Source: CAVVAE01 sp963746185 (GTDB taxonomy: Bacteria > Actinomycetota > Actinomycetes > Propionibacteriales > Nocardioidaceae). From it: a stretch of 64,000 nucleotides of DNA. Below, piece after piece: positions 23,177 through 32,275 of this stretch (the stretch's first letter is position 1; the number at the start of each line of letters is the position of its first letter). Below the pieces are notes generated by a model, which was not told the DNA's origin, did not search any database, and saw only the letters and a program-made list of their open reading frames with translations. The stretch spans positions 1,054,001-1,118,000 of the forward strand of contig CAVVAE010000004.1 in assembly GCA_963746185.1 (NCBI GenBank). The letters are read 5' to 3'. The translations under genes were made by a program, and so were the position numbers.

Positions 23177-24125
23177 GTGGCTTAGGCCGCTGAGCGCGAG
23201 CGTCGTACTCCGACCTCGTCGGAGGATCAGCTCCGTCGCGCTCGCACGTCATCGCCGACACGAGAATCGCCCGGTCAAGTACGCCGTCAAGTTCTTGTGT
23301 CGCCATCCCGCGGACCGACCCTGGTGTCGTGCAGCCGGCATCGACAAGCCCCGACAACAGACCTGACTGGAAGGCGTCGCCGGCACCTATCGTATCGACC
23401 AGATCGACTGACATGCCGTCTCGGCTGGTCGCCATCCCCTGCGCTGTCATCGCCAAGCAGCCACCAGCTCCTCGGGTCACCACCACCAGCTCTGCTCCGA
23501 GCTCCAACCAGCGACTCATCACGTCGGCGACAGCGAGGTCGGGGTAGAGCCAAGCCAGGTCGTCGTCGCTGGCCTTGACGACGTGAGCTGCAGCGACGTA
23601 CCGCTCAGTCCGCTCGCCCGCTTCGTGGCGGCCGCCGGCCTGGGCCGGCCGGATGTTCGGGTCGTAGCTGAGGAGGCGAGCTCCCTCGGTGTGCAGTCGT
23701 TCGACCATCGCGAGCACAGCCTCCGCGCCAGGTGAAATCGCGGCGGTGAGCGAACCGGTGTGCACCACCTTCGCCGTCTCTGGAAGCCGTTCGAGCTCGG
23801 ACGGGGTCCATCCCCAGTCCGCGGTGCCATCGAGGTAGAAGTCGTACGACGCTCGACCTTCAGCATCGAGCGAGGTAAAAGCAAGGGTTGTCTGGTCGTC
23901 GGTGTCAACGCAGGCGGACAGGTCGAGTCCGTTGGCGGCCGCGTGCTCACGGACGATGGTGCCCAGGCCACCCGTCGACAACCGCGCCATCAGCGCTGTC
24001 TCGTGGTCAAGTCGCTGTAGCCCGATCGCGATGTTGAACGGACCGCCGCCGGGCCGCGCGATGTAGGTTCGACCCGGCTCTGGCTGGACCATGTCGAGCA
24101 GGGCCTCACCTAGTACGGCAAACAC
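23151..24125 (-). CDS. PfkB-family carbohydrate kinase (fructokinase-like)
   Basis: A protein of about 324 residues. 'RPGGGPFNIAIGLQRLD' is the N-terminal PfkB substrate motif and 'LVDTIGAGDAFQSGLL' the C-terminal ATP motif with the catalytic Asp. The 'SYDPNIRPAQ' strand suits sugar kinases. It should phosphorylate a monosaccharide such as fructose. I use GTG 24125, which has GAGAGGG 6 nt upstream; TTG 24131 is too close to that site. Its 3' end overlaps the C45 gene by 26 nt in convergent orientation. The C-terminal 25 residues are basic and poorly conserved. Confidence 0.88.
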   Translation of the reverse strand: MFAVLGEALLDMVQPEPGRTYIARPGGGPFNIAIGLQRLDHETALMARLSTGGLGTIVREHAAANGLDLSACVDTDDQTTLAFTSLDAEGRASYDFYLDGTADWGWTPSELERLPETAKVVHTGSLTAAISPGAEAVLAMVERLHTEGARLLSYDPNIRPAQAGGRHEAGERTERYVAAAHVVKASDDDLAWLYPDLAVADVMSRWLELGAELVVVTRGAGGCLAMTAQGMATSRDGMSVDLVDTIGAGDAFQSGLLSGLVDAGCTTPGSVRGMATQELDGVLDRAILVSAMTCERDGADPPTRSEYDARAQRPKPPNRRRWRG

Positions 24126-24207
24126 GGTCAACCCTCTCGGTCAGGGGTGAATGCACGCCGTCTCTCACGAGCGACAGGTTACGCGCGCGTAGGTTACGGT
24201 GTGGCGG

Positions 24208-24972
24208 GTGCGAGACATCACCTATCCGACCGTGATCCTGACGGCCAAGGCCGCCTTCAAGGCGCTAGGCCTGAAGTTCCAGATCACTGGTGCCGAACAT
24301 ATCCCGACAAGCGGTGCCGCAGTGCTCGCCGTCAACCACATCAGCTATCTCGACTTCATCTTGGCGGGTTATGCCGCGCAACCCTCCAAACGACTGGTGC
24401 GCTTCATGGCCAAGCGCGAGATCTTCGCCCACAAGGTGGCCGGGCCAGTGATGCGTTCCCTACACCACATCGAAGTCGACCGCGAGGAGGGGACGACGTC
24501 CTACGCCACTGCGCTCGACTACCTGAGTCGCGGTGAGGTCGTCGGAGTCTTCCCCGAGGCGACGATCAGCCGCAGCTTCGAGCTCAAGGACTTCAAGACC
24601 GGCACAGTGCGGATGGCGTCGGAGGCCGACGTTCCACTCATCCCACTCATCCTTTGGGGCACCCAGCGGATGTTCACCAAGGACCACCCCCGCGACTTCT
24701 CTCGCGGCAAGGCGATTGCCATCACCGTCGGAGAGCCGATCGACGTGACAGGCAAGAACGCTGCCGTCGAGACGAAGAACCTGCACGCCAAGATGAGCGA
24801 CCTGCTCGGCCAAACCATCCGCCAGTATGCCGACCACGAGGACGGCGCCTGGTGGGTGCCGAAGTCGTACGGCGGCACAGCACCGACACCGGAAGAGGCC
24901 AAGGCACTCGACGCGGCGGAGAAACGTGAACGCGCTGAGAAGCGCCGGGCGGCGAGACAAGCCAACAAGTAG
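24208..24972 (+). CDS. Lysophospholipid (1-acylglycerol-3-phosphate) acyltransferase family protein
   Basis: A protein of about 254 residues with the PlsC motifs in order: NHISYLDF (HxxxxD-type catalytic motif), 'FMAKREIF', 'VGVFPEATISRS' and 'VPLIPLILWG'. The C-terminal tail is highly charged (RERAEKRRAARQANK). It acylates a lysolipid at the inner membrane. GTG 24208 is favoured because TACGGT (24195-24200) lies 7 nt before it; GTG 24199 would overlap that box. A perfect hairpin plus T-run follows the stop. Confidence 0.9.
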   Translation: MRDITYPTVILTAKAAFKALGLKFQITGAEHIPTSGAAVLAVNHISYLDFILAGYAAQPSKRLVRFMAKREIFAHKVAGPVMRSLHHIEVDREEGTTSYATALDYLSRGEVVGVFPEATISRSFELKDFKTGTVRMASEADVPLIPLILWGTQRMFTKDHPRDFSRGKAIAITVGEPIDVTGKNAAVETKNLHAKMSDLLGQTIRQYADHEDGAWWVPKSYGGTAPTPEEAKALDAAEKRERAEKRRAARQANK

Positions 24973-24986
24973 CTGGCTTGCCCGGA

Positions 24987-25011
24987 ATCCCCCGATTACC
25001 ACGGGGGTTTT
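24987..25011 (+). terminator. Rho-independent terminator of the acyltransferase gene
   Basis: CCCCCG (24989-24994) pairs with CGGGGG (25002-25007) over a 7-nt loop ATTACCA, followed by TTTT at 25008-25011. The last T also begins the TAGGCT -10 box of the next gene. Confidence 0.8.
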
Positions 25012-25016
25012 AGGCT
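25011..25016 (+). promoter_or_regulatory. -10 box (TAGGCT) of the glutathione peroxidase gene
   Basis: TAGGCT lies 6 nt before ATG 25023 without a ribosome-binding site. It is fused to the T-run of the upstream terminator. Confidence 0.55.
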
Positions 25017-25022
25017 AGGGGT

Positions 25023-25511
25023 ATGAGTCTTATCGACACTCGCATCGGCCGATTGGACGGCACCGCTTCCAGCTTCCGCGAACTTGCGGGCGGCAAGACA
25101 GCACTGATCGTCAACGTCGCGTCGCGCTGCGGCCTCACTCCCCAATACGCCACCCTCGAACAACTGCACGAGAAGTACGCCGACCGCGGCTTCACCGTGA
25201 TCGGGGTGCCTTGCAACCAGTTCGGCGGGCAGGAACCGGGCACGTCAAAAGAGATCGCCAACTTCTGCTCGGAGACCTACGGCGTGACCTTCCCGATGAC
25301 GGAGAAGGTCGACGTCAACGGAACAGACCGGCATCCCTTGTACGACGTGCTGACGACACATGCCGACGCCAAAGGCGAGGCGGGAGACGTGCAGTGGAAC
25401 TTCGAGAAGTTCCTCGTCTCACCGGCCGGCGACGTGGTCGCGCGCTATCGGCCCGGCGTCCTGCCGGACGATTCCACGGTGATCGAAGCGCTCGAAGACC
25501 AACTGGCCTGA
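25023..25511 (+). CDS. Glutathione peroxidase family protein (probably thioredoxin-dependent)
   Basis: A 162-residue thiol peroxidase. VNVASRCGLTPQY has the peroxidatic Cys in the selenocysteine position of GPx, 'GVPCNQFGGQEPG' holds the conserved Gln and the second Cys, and 'VQWNFEKFLV' the Trp-Asn of the catalytic tetrad. The Cys-type with a nearby second Cys suggests reduction by thioredoxin, as expected since actinobacteria use mycothiol rather than glutathione. Removes hydrogen peroxide and organic peroxides in the cytoplasm. Confidence 0.93.
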   Translation: MSLIDTRIGRLDGTASSFRELAGGKTALIVNVASRCGLTPQYATLEQLHEKYADRGFTVIGVPCNQFGGQEPGTSKEIANFCSETYGVTFPMTEKVDVNGTDRHPLYDVLTTHADAKGEAGDVQWNFEKFLVSPAGDVVARYRPGVLPDDSTVIEALEDQLA

Positions 25512-25527
25512 TCCTGGGCCGGCCCGT

Positions 25528-27513
25528 TCACCAGATGTGGACGCGGTCCGCGGGGTCGAGCCACATCGCATCGCTGGGCGATGTTTCGAACGCATCGTGG
25601 AACTCGTCGAGGTTACGGGCGATGTTGGCACGGAACTCCGGCGGCGAATGCACGTCGACGGCGAGCAGTTGTAGCGCGTACTCGTCGCGTCGTTTCGCGC
25701 GCCAGATCGTGGCCCAGTTGTAGAACATCCGTTGACGTCCGGTCAGCCCGTCGATCACCGGCGCCTGCTGACCGTCGAGGCTGATCTCGTAGGCCTGCAG
25801 GCCGACGGTCAGACCGCCGAGGTCGCCGATGTTCTCGCCCACCGTCATCGCACCGTTGACTTGGTGACCCGGCAGCTCACGTGGCTCGTAGCCGCTGTAC
25901 TGCTCGATCAACTTGTCGGCCCGCGCAGTGAAGTTGGCGCGGTCGTCGTCGGTCCACCAGTCGACGAGGTTGCCCTCGCCGTCGTACCGCGAGCCCTGGT
26001 CGTCGAAGCCGTGCCCAACCTCGTGCCCGATCACAGCCCCGATCCCGCCGTAGTTGTGAGCCGGATCGGCGTTGATGTCGAAGAACGGTGGTCGCAAGAT
26101 TGCCGCTGGGAAGCAGATCTCGTTCGTGCCGGGGTTGTAGTAGGCGTTGACCATCTGCGGCGTCATCAGCCACTCGTCGCGGTCGACGGGATGCCCGATC
26201 TTGGCGAGCTGCCGGTCGGACTCGAACGCCATCGCCCTCCGGACGTTGCCGATCAGGTCGGCACGATCGATGTCCAGGGCCGAGTAGTCGCGCCACTTAT
26301 CGGGGTAGCCGATCTTGGGTCGGAACGTCGTCAGCTTCTCCAGCGCCCGCTGTCGCGTCTCGGCACCCATCCAGTCGAGGTGTTCGATGTCGCGGCGGTA
26401 GGCCTCGACCAAGTTAGCGACGAGGTCGTCCATCGCCGCCTTGGACTCCGGCGGGAAGTGGCGCGCAACGTACTCCTCGCCGACGGCCTCGCCCAGCGCC
26501 ATCTCCGCCAGCGAGACGCCACGCTTCCACCGGTCGCGCATCTGCTCAGAGCCAGACAACGTGCGCGAGTAGAAGTCGAAGTTCTCGCGCACGAACGCGT
26601 CACTGAGGTAGGGCGCCGCTGCATGCACGAGTTGCCATCGCAGCCAGGCCTTCCAGTCATCGAGAGGTACGTCGACCAGCGCCTCCGACAGCGTGCCGAG
26701 ATAGCTCGGCTGCCGAACGATCACTTCGTCGAACGCCGCGGCGGGGGCGGCCAGACCGGCCGTCCAGGCGTCCCAATCCAGCGACGGCGCCGCATCGGCG
26801 AGTTCGCCACGCGACATCAGGTTGTAGGACTTGACGACGTCACGGGTCTGCACGCGGTCCCAGTGACCTGACGCGAGCCGGCTCTCGAGCGCCAAGATGC
26901 GCTGCGCGGCGTCGGCAGCGGCGGACTCCGACTGACCGATCAGCTCGAGCATCGCTGCCACGTGGACGACGTACTTCTTGCGAAGGTCCTCGAAGTTGTC
27001 CTCGCGGTAGTACGACTCGTCGGGTAGGCCGATGCCGCCCTGGCTGATGTTGACCACGTAGCGGTCGGAGTTGCGGTCGTCGGTGTTGACGTACGCCGCG
27101 ACCAGTCCGCCGACACCGTGCCTCTCGAGCCGCCCCAGCAGCTGAACCAGCTGGGTCGTGTCGGTGAGGGAGTCGATGGCGACTAGGTCGGTCTCGAGCG
27201 GCTTAGCGCCCAGCGCCTCCACCCGGTCCTCGTCCATGAAGCTGGCGAAGATGTCGCCGATCTTCTGCTCGTTCGACCCGAGAGGCGCGTCACCCCCGGC
27301 GGCCCGCTCCGCGGCAGATCGCAGGATGTCGCCGGCCTGCTGCTCCGCGTCGAGGATGAGGTTGACGAACGCTCCTGCTGTCGGCAGGTCGGGTGGGATC
27401 TCGGCCGTGGCGAGCCACTCACCGTTGACGTAACCGAACAGGTCGTCCTGCGGACGGATGGCTGGATCGGTCCCCGTGACACCGGGGTTGAACTCTCGGG
27501 ACTCGTCGCTCAC
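25528..27513 (-). CDS. M13 family zinc metallopeptidase (PepO/neprilysin-like)
   Basis: A 661-residue peptidase. H497-E-V-G-H501 with 'GFDDQGSRYDGEGN' is the zinc site, Glu560 in GENIGDLGG is the third ligand, and 'VDVHSPPEFRANIARNLDEFHDAF' is the substrate-binding stretch, ending with the usual terminal Trp (RVHIW). Full length for the bacterial form; it lacks a signal peptide and membrane anchor, so it is cytoplasmic and probably cuts oligopeptides. Monocistronic on minus, convergent with the peroxidase gene (16 nt gap). Confidence 0.95.
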   Translation of the reverse strand: MSDESREFNPGVTGTDPAIRPQDDLFGYVNGEWLATAEIPPDLPTAGAFVNLILDAEQQAGDILRSAAERAAGGDAPLGSNEQKIGDIFASFMDEDRVEALGAKPLETDLVAIDSLTDTTQLVQLLGRLERHGVGGLVAAYVNTDDRNSDRYVVNISQGGIGLPDESYYREDNFEDLRKKYVVHVAAMLELIGQSESAAADAAQRILALESRLASGHWDRVQTRDVVKSYNLMSRGELADAAPSLDWDAWTAGLAAPAAAFDEVIVRQPSYLGTLSEALVDVPLDDWKAWLRWQLVHAAAPYLSDAFVRENFDFYSRTLSGSEQMRDRWKRGVSLAEMALGEAVGEEYVARHFPPESKAAMDDLVANLVEAYRRDIEHLDWMGAETRQRALEKLTTFRPKIGYPDKWRDYSALDIDRADLIGNVRRAMAFESDRQLAKIGHPVDRDEWLMTPQMVNAYYNPGTNEICFPAAILRPPFFDINADPAHNYGGIGAVIGHEVGHGFDDQGSRYDGEGNLVDWWTDDDRANFTARADKLIEQYSGYEPRELPGHQVNGAMTVGENIGDLGGLTVGLQAYEISLDGQQAPVIDGLTGRQRMFYNWATIWRAKRRDEYALQLLAVDVHSPPEFRANIARNLDEFHDAFETSPSDAMWLDPADRVHIW

Positions 27514-27621
27514 GCGCGGCGCCTTTCGCTCTCCTTCACGAGTGGACGAGCGAACGTGAAGCGCGCCTCACGTTCGCTCAGCAACAGCCTATGTCGGGGC
27601 TTCGATGACACACTGACCGGC

Positions 27622-28263
27622 ATGACGACCGACACCGCGATGGCGACCAGCCGTGAAAGCGAGGCATCGGCGCGGCGCGGATTCGTGTGGGCGGCAGCCA
27701 TCTTCAGCGCGACGGTCGCCCAACTCGCGGTGGCCACGTTCATCCCCGGGTTGCCTCAGTTCGAGGGCAAGGCGTTCGGCGCCCGGCTGATCGCCTATCC
27801 CGTGATGATGGCGGCTGCGCCGGCGATCTGGTGGTGGGTACGGCGCAGGCGCGGATCGCCGTACCCCATGCCCTGGGCCGGCTTCGCGTTGATCATGGCG
27901 CCCTTCCTCGTTGACGTCACCGGCAATACCCTCGACCTGTATGACTCTCTGGGCTGGTGGGACGACGCGAACCACTTCGTCAACTGGGTTCTGCTGTGCT
28001 GGGGTTTCGGGTTGCTTCTCCTGCGCGGGTCGGTGAGGTCACGGGGGTTCCTTGTCTTGGCCATCACCGGGCTGGGTGCGCTGCTGGCGATCGGCTGGGA
28101 GCTCGGCGAGTGGTACACGTTCATCCGTCACGGCACGGAGATCAACTCGGCGTACGAAGACACACTCCTCGACGAAGCGCTGGGCACCCTGGGCGGTCTG
28201 GTGGCCGCGCTCATCGTCGTACGCCGTCTGCCCGGAGGGGTGACAGCGCAGGACGCTGATTAA
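27622..28263 (+). CDS. Multi-pass membrane protein, unknown function
   Basis: A protein of about 213 residues with six hydrophobic segments. Between the third and fourth lies 'VDVTGNTLDLYDSLGWWDDANHFVNWVLLCW', and later 'GWELGEWYTF' and 'EDTLLDEALGTLGGLVAALIV'. The conserved D...DDxxHFxxxxL...E.xE pattern resembles the DUF2238-type membrane proteins, whose activity is unknown. ATG 27622 is used; CACACT lies 7 nt upstream. Monocistronic. Confidence 0.8.
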   Translation: MTTDTAMATSRESEASARRGFVWAAAIFSATVAQLAVATFIPGLPQFEGKAFGARLIAYPVMMAAAPAIWWWVRRRRGSPYPMPWAGFALIMAPFLVDVTGNTLDLYDSLGWWDDANHFVNWVLLCWGFGLLLLRGSVRSRGFLVLAITGLGALLAIGWELGEWYTFIRHGTEINSAYEDTLLDEALGTLGGLVAALIVVRRLPGGVTAQDAD

Positions 28264-28380
28264 CGTCGTCCACCCACACTGATCCACGCTCGCAGCGGCA
28301 AACCGAGACCTATCACCCCACTTGCTAGAGATGTCCTCACGATTCGAAGCGTGGGGCGGCGCGCTCGGCTACCATCTTGG

Positions 28381-28397
28381 TCAGGTGGATCACCTGA
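28381..28397. promoter_or_regulatory. 17-bp palindrome upstream of the SpoIIE phosphatase gene
   Basis: TCAGGTGGATCACCTGA is a perfect 7-bp inverted repeat around GAT, about 90 bp before the phosphatase start. It might be an operator or form a small RNA hairpin; no regulator can be assigned. Confidence 0.35.
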
Positions 28398-28488
28398 ACG
28401 CACCCTTCACAGGGGTCTACGCCGTTTGTCATGGTGGGTGGCTCCGGTCTTCCCACTTTGATCTGGCTGGGGCGAGGGTGCTGGCCTA

Positions 28489-31239
28489 GTGGTACAGCAA
28501 GAGCTGCGACTAGCGAACGAGGTCGACGCCGTGCCCCGCGCACGACGTTTTGTCACCTCGGCGCTAAAGGATCTGCTGGATCCGGCAACGCTCTCCGACG
28601 CCGAGCTGGCGGTCAGCGAACTGGTGACCAACGGGCTGCTCCACGCCGACACCGAAATGACCCTCCGACTCACTTCCGCCAATCATTCGGTGCGCATCGA
28701 GGTCGAGGATGAGCTCAAGGCGGGGCCCATCCGGCCCATCGCCAGCGTCAACTCGATGACCGGCCGGGGTCTGGCGCTCGTCGAGCAGATCGTCAAGAAC
28801 ATGGGCGTGACCCGAACGGCGACCGGCAAGATCGTCTGGTGCGAGCTGTCCACCGTGACCGCGCGCCCTGCTCAGGGCCGTGAACGCCTGTCCGCCATAC
28901 CCGAGCAGGGTTGGAGTGGCTCCGGCTTCGACGATTCCGAGACCCTTTACACCGTGACCTTGGGCGACGTGCCGACCGAGCTGCTGCTGGCGGCCAAGGA
29001 GCATATGGACAACCTTGACCGGGAGTTCACGTTGGCGGCAACGGGGGCAGCATCGGGCGAAAGCTCCCAGATCCCAACCGACATGGCGCAGATGGTCGAG
29101 ACAGTCATCCACCGGTTCGCGCTGCCGAGGCAGGCCATCAAGGTCCAGGCTCTGGCGGCTGCTGCCAAGGGCGAGCCGCGGACCGAACTCACGCTGCGAC
29201 TACCCCTCAGCGCCGCCAAGGCCGGCGAGGCCTACCTAGCGGCGCTCGACCAGGCGGACGCCTATGCGCGTTCGGCGCGAATCCTCACCCTCGAGACGCC
29301 GCCACAGCACCGAGTGTTCCGTCGTTGGTACGTCGGCTCGCTGGCCGAGCAGTTGAGGGTAGCCGCGGCCGGCGGGCAGGTGCCGCCGCAGCTCTCGTTC
29401 GAGCAACGTCTGCTGGCCGAGCTCGATACGGCCGCCATGGCCCAGACCGCAGCCGAAGACCTGGCGTCGAGACTCGAACACCTCCAGCAGCTGACGTCGG
29501 AGTTGACCTCAGTCTCGCGAACGGAAGATATCGCGGAGGTCGTGGTGGGCCACGCCGCTGACGCGTTCGGCGCCGTGTTCGCGGCGGTCTACTTGCTCGA
29601 TGGGGAAAGCTTGCAGGCTCTACGGACCCGCGGCGAGATGTACGGCGAAAGCGGGATCTGGGCCGCCCTCCCACTCGACGCACCCCTCCCGCTCTGTGAG
29701 GCAGTGCGCGAGAAGACGGCAGTCATCGCCCGCGGCAAGGAAGAACTCGCCCGCCGCTGGCCATCGTTGGTCGTCCACGACCTTCAGGATCGTTCGGTGG
29801 CCTGCGTACCGCTCATTGTCGGCGACCGACGGCTTGGTGCGATCGCGTTGACGTTCCCCATCCACCGCGACCTGAACGACACCGACGAGATCAGCTTCCT
29901 GTCGAGCCTGGCTGACGCCTGCGCCCAGGCGCTCGACCGGGCGAACGCCCTGACCGAGGCCCGGGAAACCGCGGACAAGCTGGCATTCCTGGCTGACGCA
30001 TCTGCCCAGCTCGCGACCAGCCTGGACTTCCGGGCGACGATGACGATGGTCGCCGACATGATCGTCCCCCGGTTGGCAGACTGGTGCGCCGTTCAAACCA
30101 TCGACGAGCAAAACGTCGACAACATTGCGATCTCGCATATCGATCCCTCGAAGGTCGCGTATGCGGAGGAGCTGCAGCGGCGCTACCCCACAGATCTCGA
30201 GAGCCCGACCGGGCTTCCCCAGGTCGTCCGCACCGGAAGGGCCGAGCTCTACCCCGTCATCACTGACGAGATGCTGGTGGCTGGCGCAAGAGACGAAGAA
30301 CACTTGAGGATCAGCCGGCAGCTCAAGCTGACGAGTGCCATGGTCGTCCCCCTCACGGGCAGTGAGGGCACGTTCGGCGCAATCACCCTGGTGTACGCCG
30401 AGTCAGGCCGCCGCTACACCGAGGAAGACCTCGTGCTGGCCACCGAGCTGGCCCGTCGTGCAGCCCTGGCGGTCGAGCATGCCCGCAAGTTCGACGTGCA
30501 GACCGGCAAGCTCGCCACCATCACCCGTATTGCCGAGGCGGCCCAACACGCCATCCTGGCGCCTGTTCCACCCCGGGTGGGCCCTGTCGTGCTGGCGGGT
30601 TCCTACCTGAGCGCCGCACGTGAGGCGTTGGTCGGCGGCGATCTCTACGAGGTCGTACCGACAGATGAAGGCGTCCGGCTGCTGATCGGCGACGTCCGTG
30701 GCAAGGGTCTTGATGCCGTGCGGCTCGCGACCGTGGTGCTGGGCTTTTTCCGCACTGCGGCTGTCGAGGCTGAGTCCCTTGCGGAGGTGGCGCGACAGCT
30801 CGACTCGCGGTTGCTGCCCTACCTCGACGAAGAGGACTTCGTCACGGCGCTGATGCTGCACATCTCACCGGATGGGTCGTCCGAACTCGTCAGCTGTGGC
30901 CACCCGCTGCCACTGCTGGCTCACGGCGGCAAACTCATCCAGGTCAACGCAACGCCGAGTCCGCCACTCGGCCTGGGTGCCAACCCGGAGCCGAGCCGAC
31001 TCGACCTGACGATCGGCGATCGGCTGCTGCTTTACACCGACGGTCTGATCGAGGCGCGCAGTGCCGACGGTAGATATGCCGACCTGATGGACGTGGCCCA
31101 GCCCTTGGGCCAAGGCAACCTCGGCGTCGTACTCCAGCGGATCATGGCGCGGTTGCGCACGGCGACCGGTGGCGACCTCAACGACGACCTCGCGCTGCTG
31201 GCGGCGGAGTACTCTCCGCCGTCTGCTACTCGCCTCTGA
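28489..31239 (+). CDS. SpoIIE-family protein phosphatase with HATPase, two GAF domains and PP2C domain
   Basis: A 916-residue soluble signalling protein. Residues about 5-125: RsbW-like ATPase/kinase domain with the N-box 'ELAVSELVTNGLLHA' and G-box 'MTGRGLALVEQIV'. About 150-300: a helical region of unknown type rich in Ala. About 345-485 and 495-670: two GAF sensor domains. About 690-910: PP2C/SpoIIE phosphatase with GGDLYE, GDVRGKG, SCGHPLP and LLLYTDGLIEA metal motifs intact. Such a protein can both phosphorylate and dephosphorylate STAS anti-anti-sigma factors, but no STAS gene is next to it. GTG 28489 has GGGCGAGGG about 10 nt upstream. Confidence 0.9.
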   Translation: MVQQELRLANEVDAVPRARRFVTSALKDLLDPATLSDAELAVSELVTNGLLHADTEMTLRLTSANHSVRIEVEDELKAGPIRPIASVNSMTGRGLALVEQIVKNMGVTRTATGKIVWCELSTVTARPAQGRERLSAIPEQGWSGSGFDDSETLYTVTLGDVPTELLLAAKEHMDNLDREFTLAATGAASGESSQIPTDMAQMVETVIHRFALPRQAIKVQALAAAAKGEPRTELTLRLPLSAAKAGEAYLAALDQADAYARSARILTLETPPQHRVFRRWYVGSLAEQLRVAAAGGQVPPQLSFEQRLLAELDTAAMAQTAAEDLASRLEHLQQLTSELTSVSRTEDIAEVVVGHAADAFGAVFAAVYLLDGESLQALRTRGEMYGESGIWAALPLDAPLPLCEAVREKTAVIARGKEELARRWPSLVVHDLQDRSVACVPLIVGDRRLGAIALTFPIHRDLNDTDEISFLSSLADACAQALDRANALTEARETADKLAFLADASAQLATSLDFRATMTMVADMIVPRLADWCAVQTIDEQNVDNIAISHIDPSKVAYAEELQRRYPTDLESPTGLPQVVRTGRAELYPVITDEMLVAGARDEEHLRISRQLKLTSAMVVPLTGSEGTFGAITLVYAESGRRYTEEDLVLATELARRAALAVEHARKFDVQTGKLATITRIAEAAQHAILAPVPPRVGPVVLAGSYLSAAREALVGGDLYEVVPTDEGVRLLIGDVRGKGLDAVRLATVVLGFFRTAAVEAESLAEVARQLDSRLLPYLDEEDFVTALMLHISPDGSSELVSCGHPLPLLAHGGKLIQVNATPSPPLGLGANPEPSRLDLTIGDRLLLYTDGLIEARSADGRYADLMDVAQPLGQGNLGVVLQRIMARLRTATGGDLNDDLALLAAEYSPPSATRL

Positions 31240-32188
31240 GAATCCCCCGACGCTGCGCGTGCACACCCGCCTGAAAGCGGGTGCGAGCGCCGAGGCTATC
31301 CATCAGCTCGGCCACCCTTCGGCCAACGGTGCGGCTGCTCAGGTCGAGCTGTCGGGCAATGGCGTCGTCCTTGAGGCCGGCGGCCAGCATCGTCATCAGC
31401 CGAGCGTCAGACGAATCCGGGGCCGCGTCCGCACCACCGTGACCAAGCACGGGCAGCGCCTGCTCCCAGAGCAGGCCGAACATCTCCACCAAAGCGTCGA
31501 GCAACGCACAGGGGTGCACCACGAGCGCGCTGTCGACGAGCTGGTCGACCGACAACGGCAGCAGGGCTGCAGAGTGATCGAAGATGGCCAGCTTCATCGG
31601 CACCTTCGGATGGACGCGCGCGACCTCGCCGGCGTCAGCTGCTTTGAACGCATCGTCGACGGCACCGGGCCGGTCGAGTGAGTCGGGCGAGTAGATGCCC
31701 TGCACGCGGACACCTTCACGCAGCAACCGACGGACCGTCGGCTCGGACTGTCCCGGGGCTGAGGCATAGGGCGGACGGTCAAGAACCAGCAGGTCTCGCT
31801 CCGTGGCGGCGAGCAGCTGGGCGAACCGGCTGGCGATCATCGACTGACCGACAAGCACCTCGACGAGGTTCTCCGGTCGGTGTTGTTCGAGCGTGCGCAT
31901 CTCACTCAGCAACACCCGCGCGGCCATCTGCGCTTGGTCGAGCTCGACCCGCTGCCGTGCTGCGAGCACATCGATCGCGACGTCTGGCCGCGCCGGGATC
32001 AGCAGGTCAGGGGCGCCGTCTGCCCGGCTCACCAGTCCGAGTTCTTCGAGCCTGTCGGTCGACCGGCGTACGTCGGATTCGATGAGTTCTAGGCTCTGCG
32101 CGAGGTCCACCACGGTGCATCGGGGACGGAGCAGCAGAGCGCGGTAGACACTCTCGTCGGTGGGTGCAACCCCGACGGCCTCGAGCAC
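31226..32188 (-). CDS. Two-HTH transcriptional regulator (TrmB-like N-terminus, LuxR-type C-terminus)
   Basis: A protein of about 320 residues. Residues about 8-60 read as a winged helix (SVYRALLLRPRCTVVDLAQSL ... LEELGLVSRADGAPDLLIP) of TrmB/MarR kind; the middle is a phospholipase-D-like sensor region; the end, RLMTMLAAGLKDDAIARQLD...RTVGRRVAELMDSLGARTRFQAG, is a LuxR/GerE helix-turn-helix. AGGAGG precedes GTG 32188 by 4-5 nt, so ATG 32260 is less likely. It is divergent from the secreted subtilase, 87 nt apart, its likely target. Its end overlaps the phosphatase gene by 14 nt convergently. Confidence 0.85.
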   Translation of the reverse strand: MLEAVGVAPTDESVYRALLLRPRCTVVDLAQSLELIESDVRRSTDRLEELGLVSRADGAPDLLIPARPDVAIDVLAARQRVELDQAQMAARVLLSEMRTLEQHRPENLVEVLVGQSMIASRFAQLLAATERDLLVLDRPPYASAPGQSEPTVRRLLREGVRVQGIYSPDSLDRPGAVDDAFKAADAGEVARVHPKVPMKLAIFDHSAALLPLSVDQLVDSALVVHPCALLDALVEMFGLLWEQALPVLGHGGADAAPDSSDARLMTMLAAGLKDDAIARQLDLSSRTVGRRVAELMDSLGARTRFQAGVHAQRRGILRGE

Positions 32189-32275
32189 AATGCCTCCTGT
32201 CCAGTCCCCGACATGTCTGGAATGCGCCACGTTCAGCGCTAGCGCACCGACATGTCCCATGGATAGAACCGCTCC

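Noticed and set aside
25732..26871. 379-codon plus-strand open frame
   Set aside because: Lies opposite the M13 peptidase gene, which has its complete zinc site; the long frame is a by-product of GC-rich codon bias.
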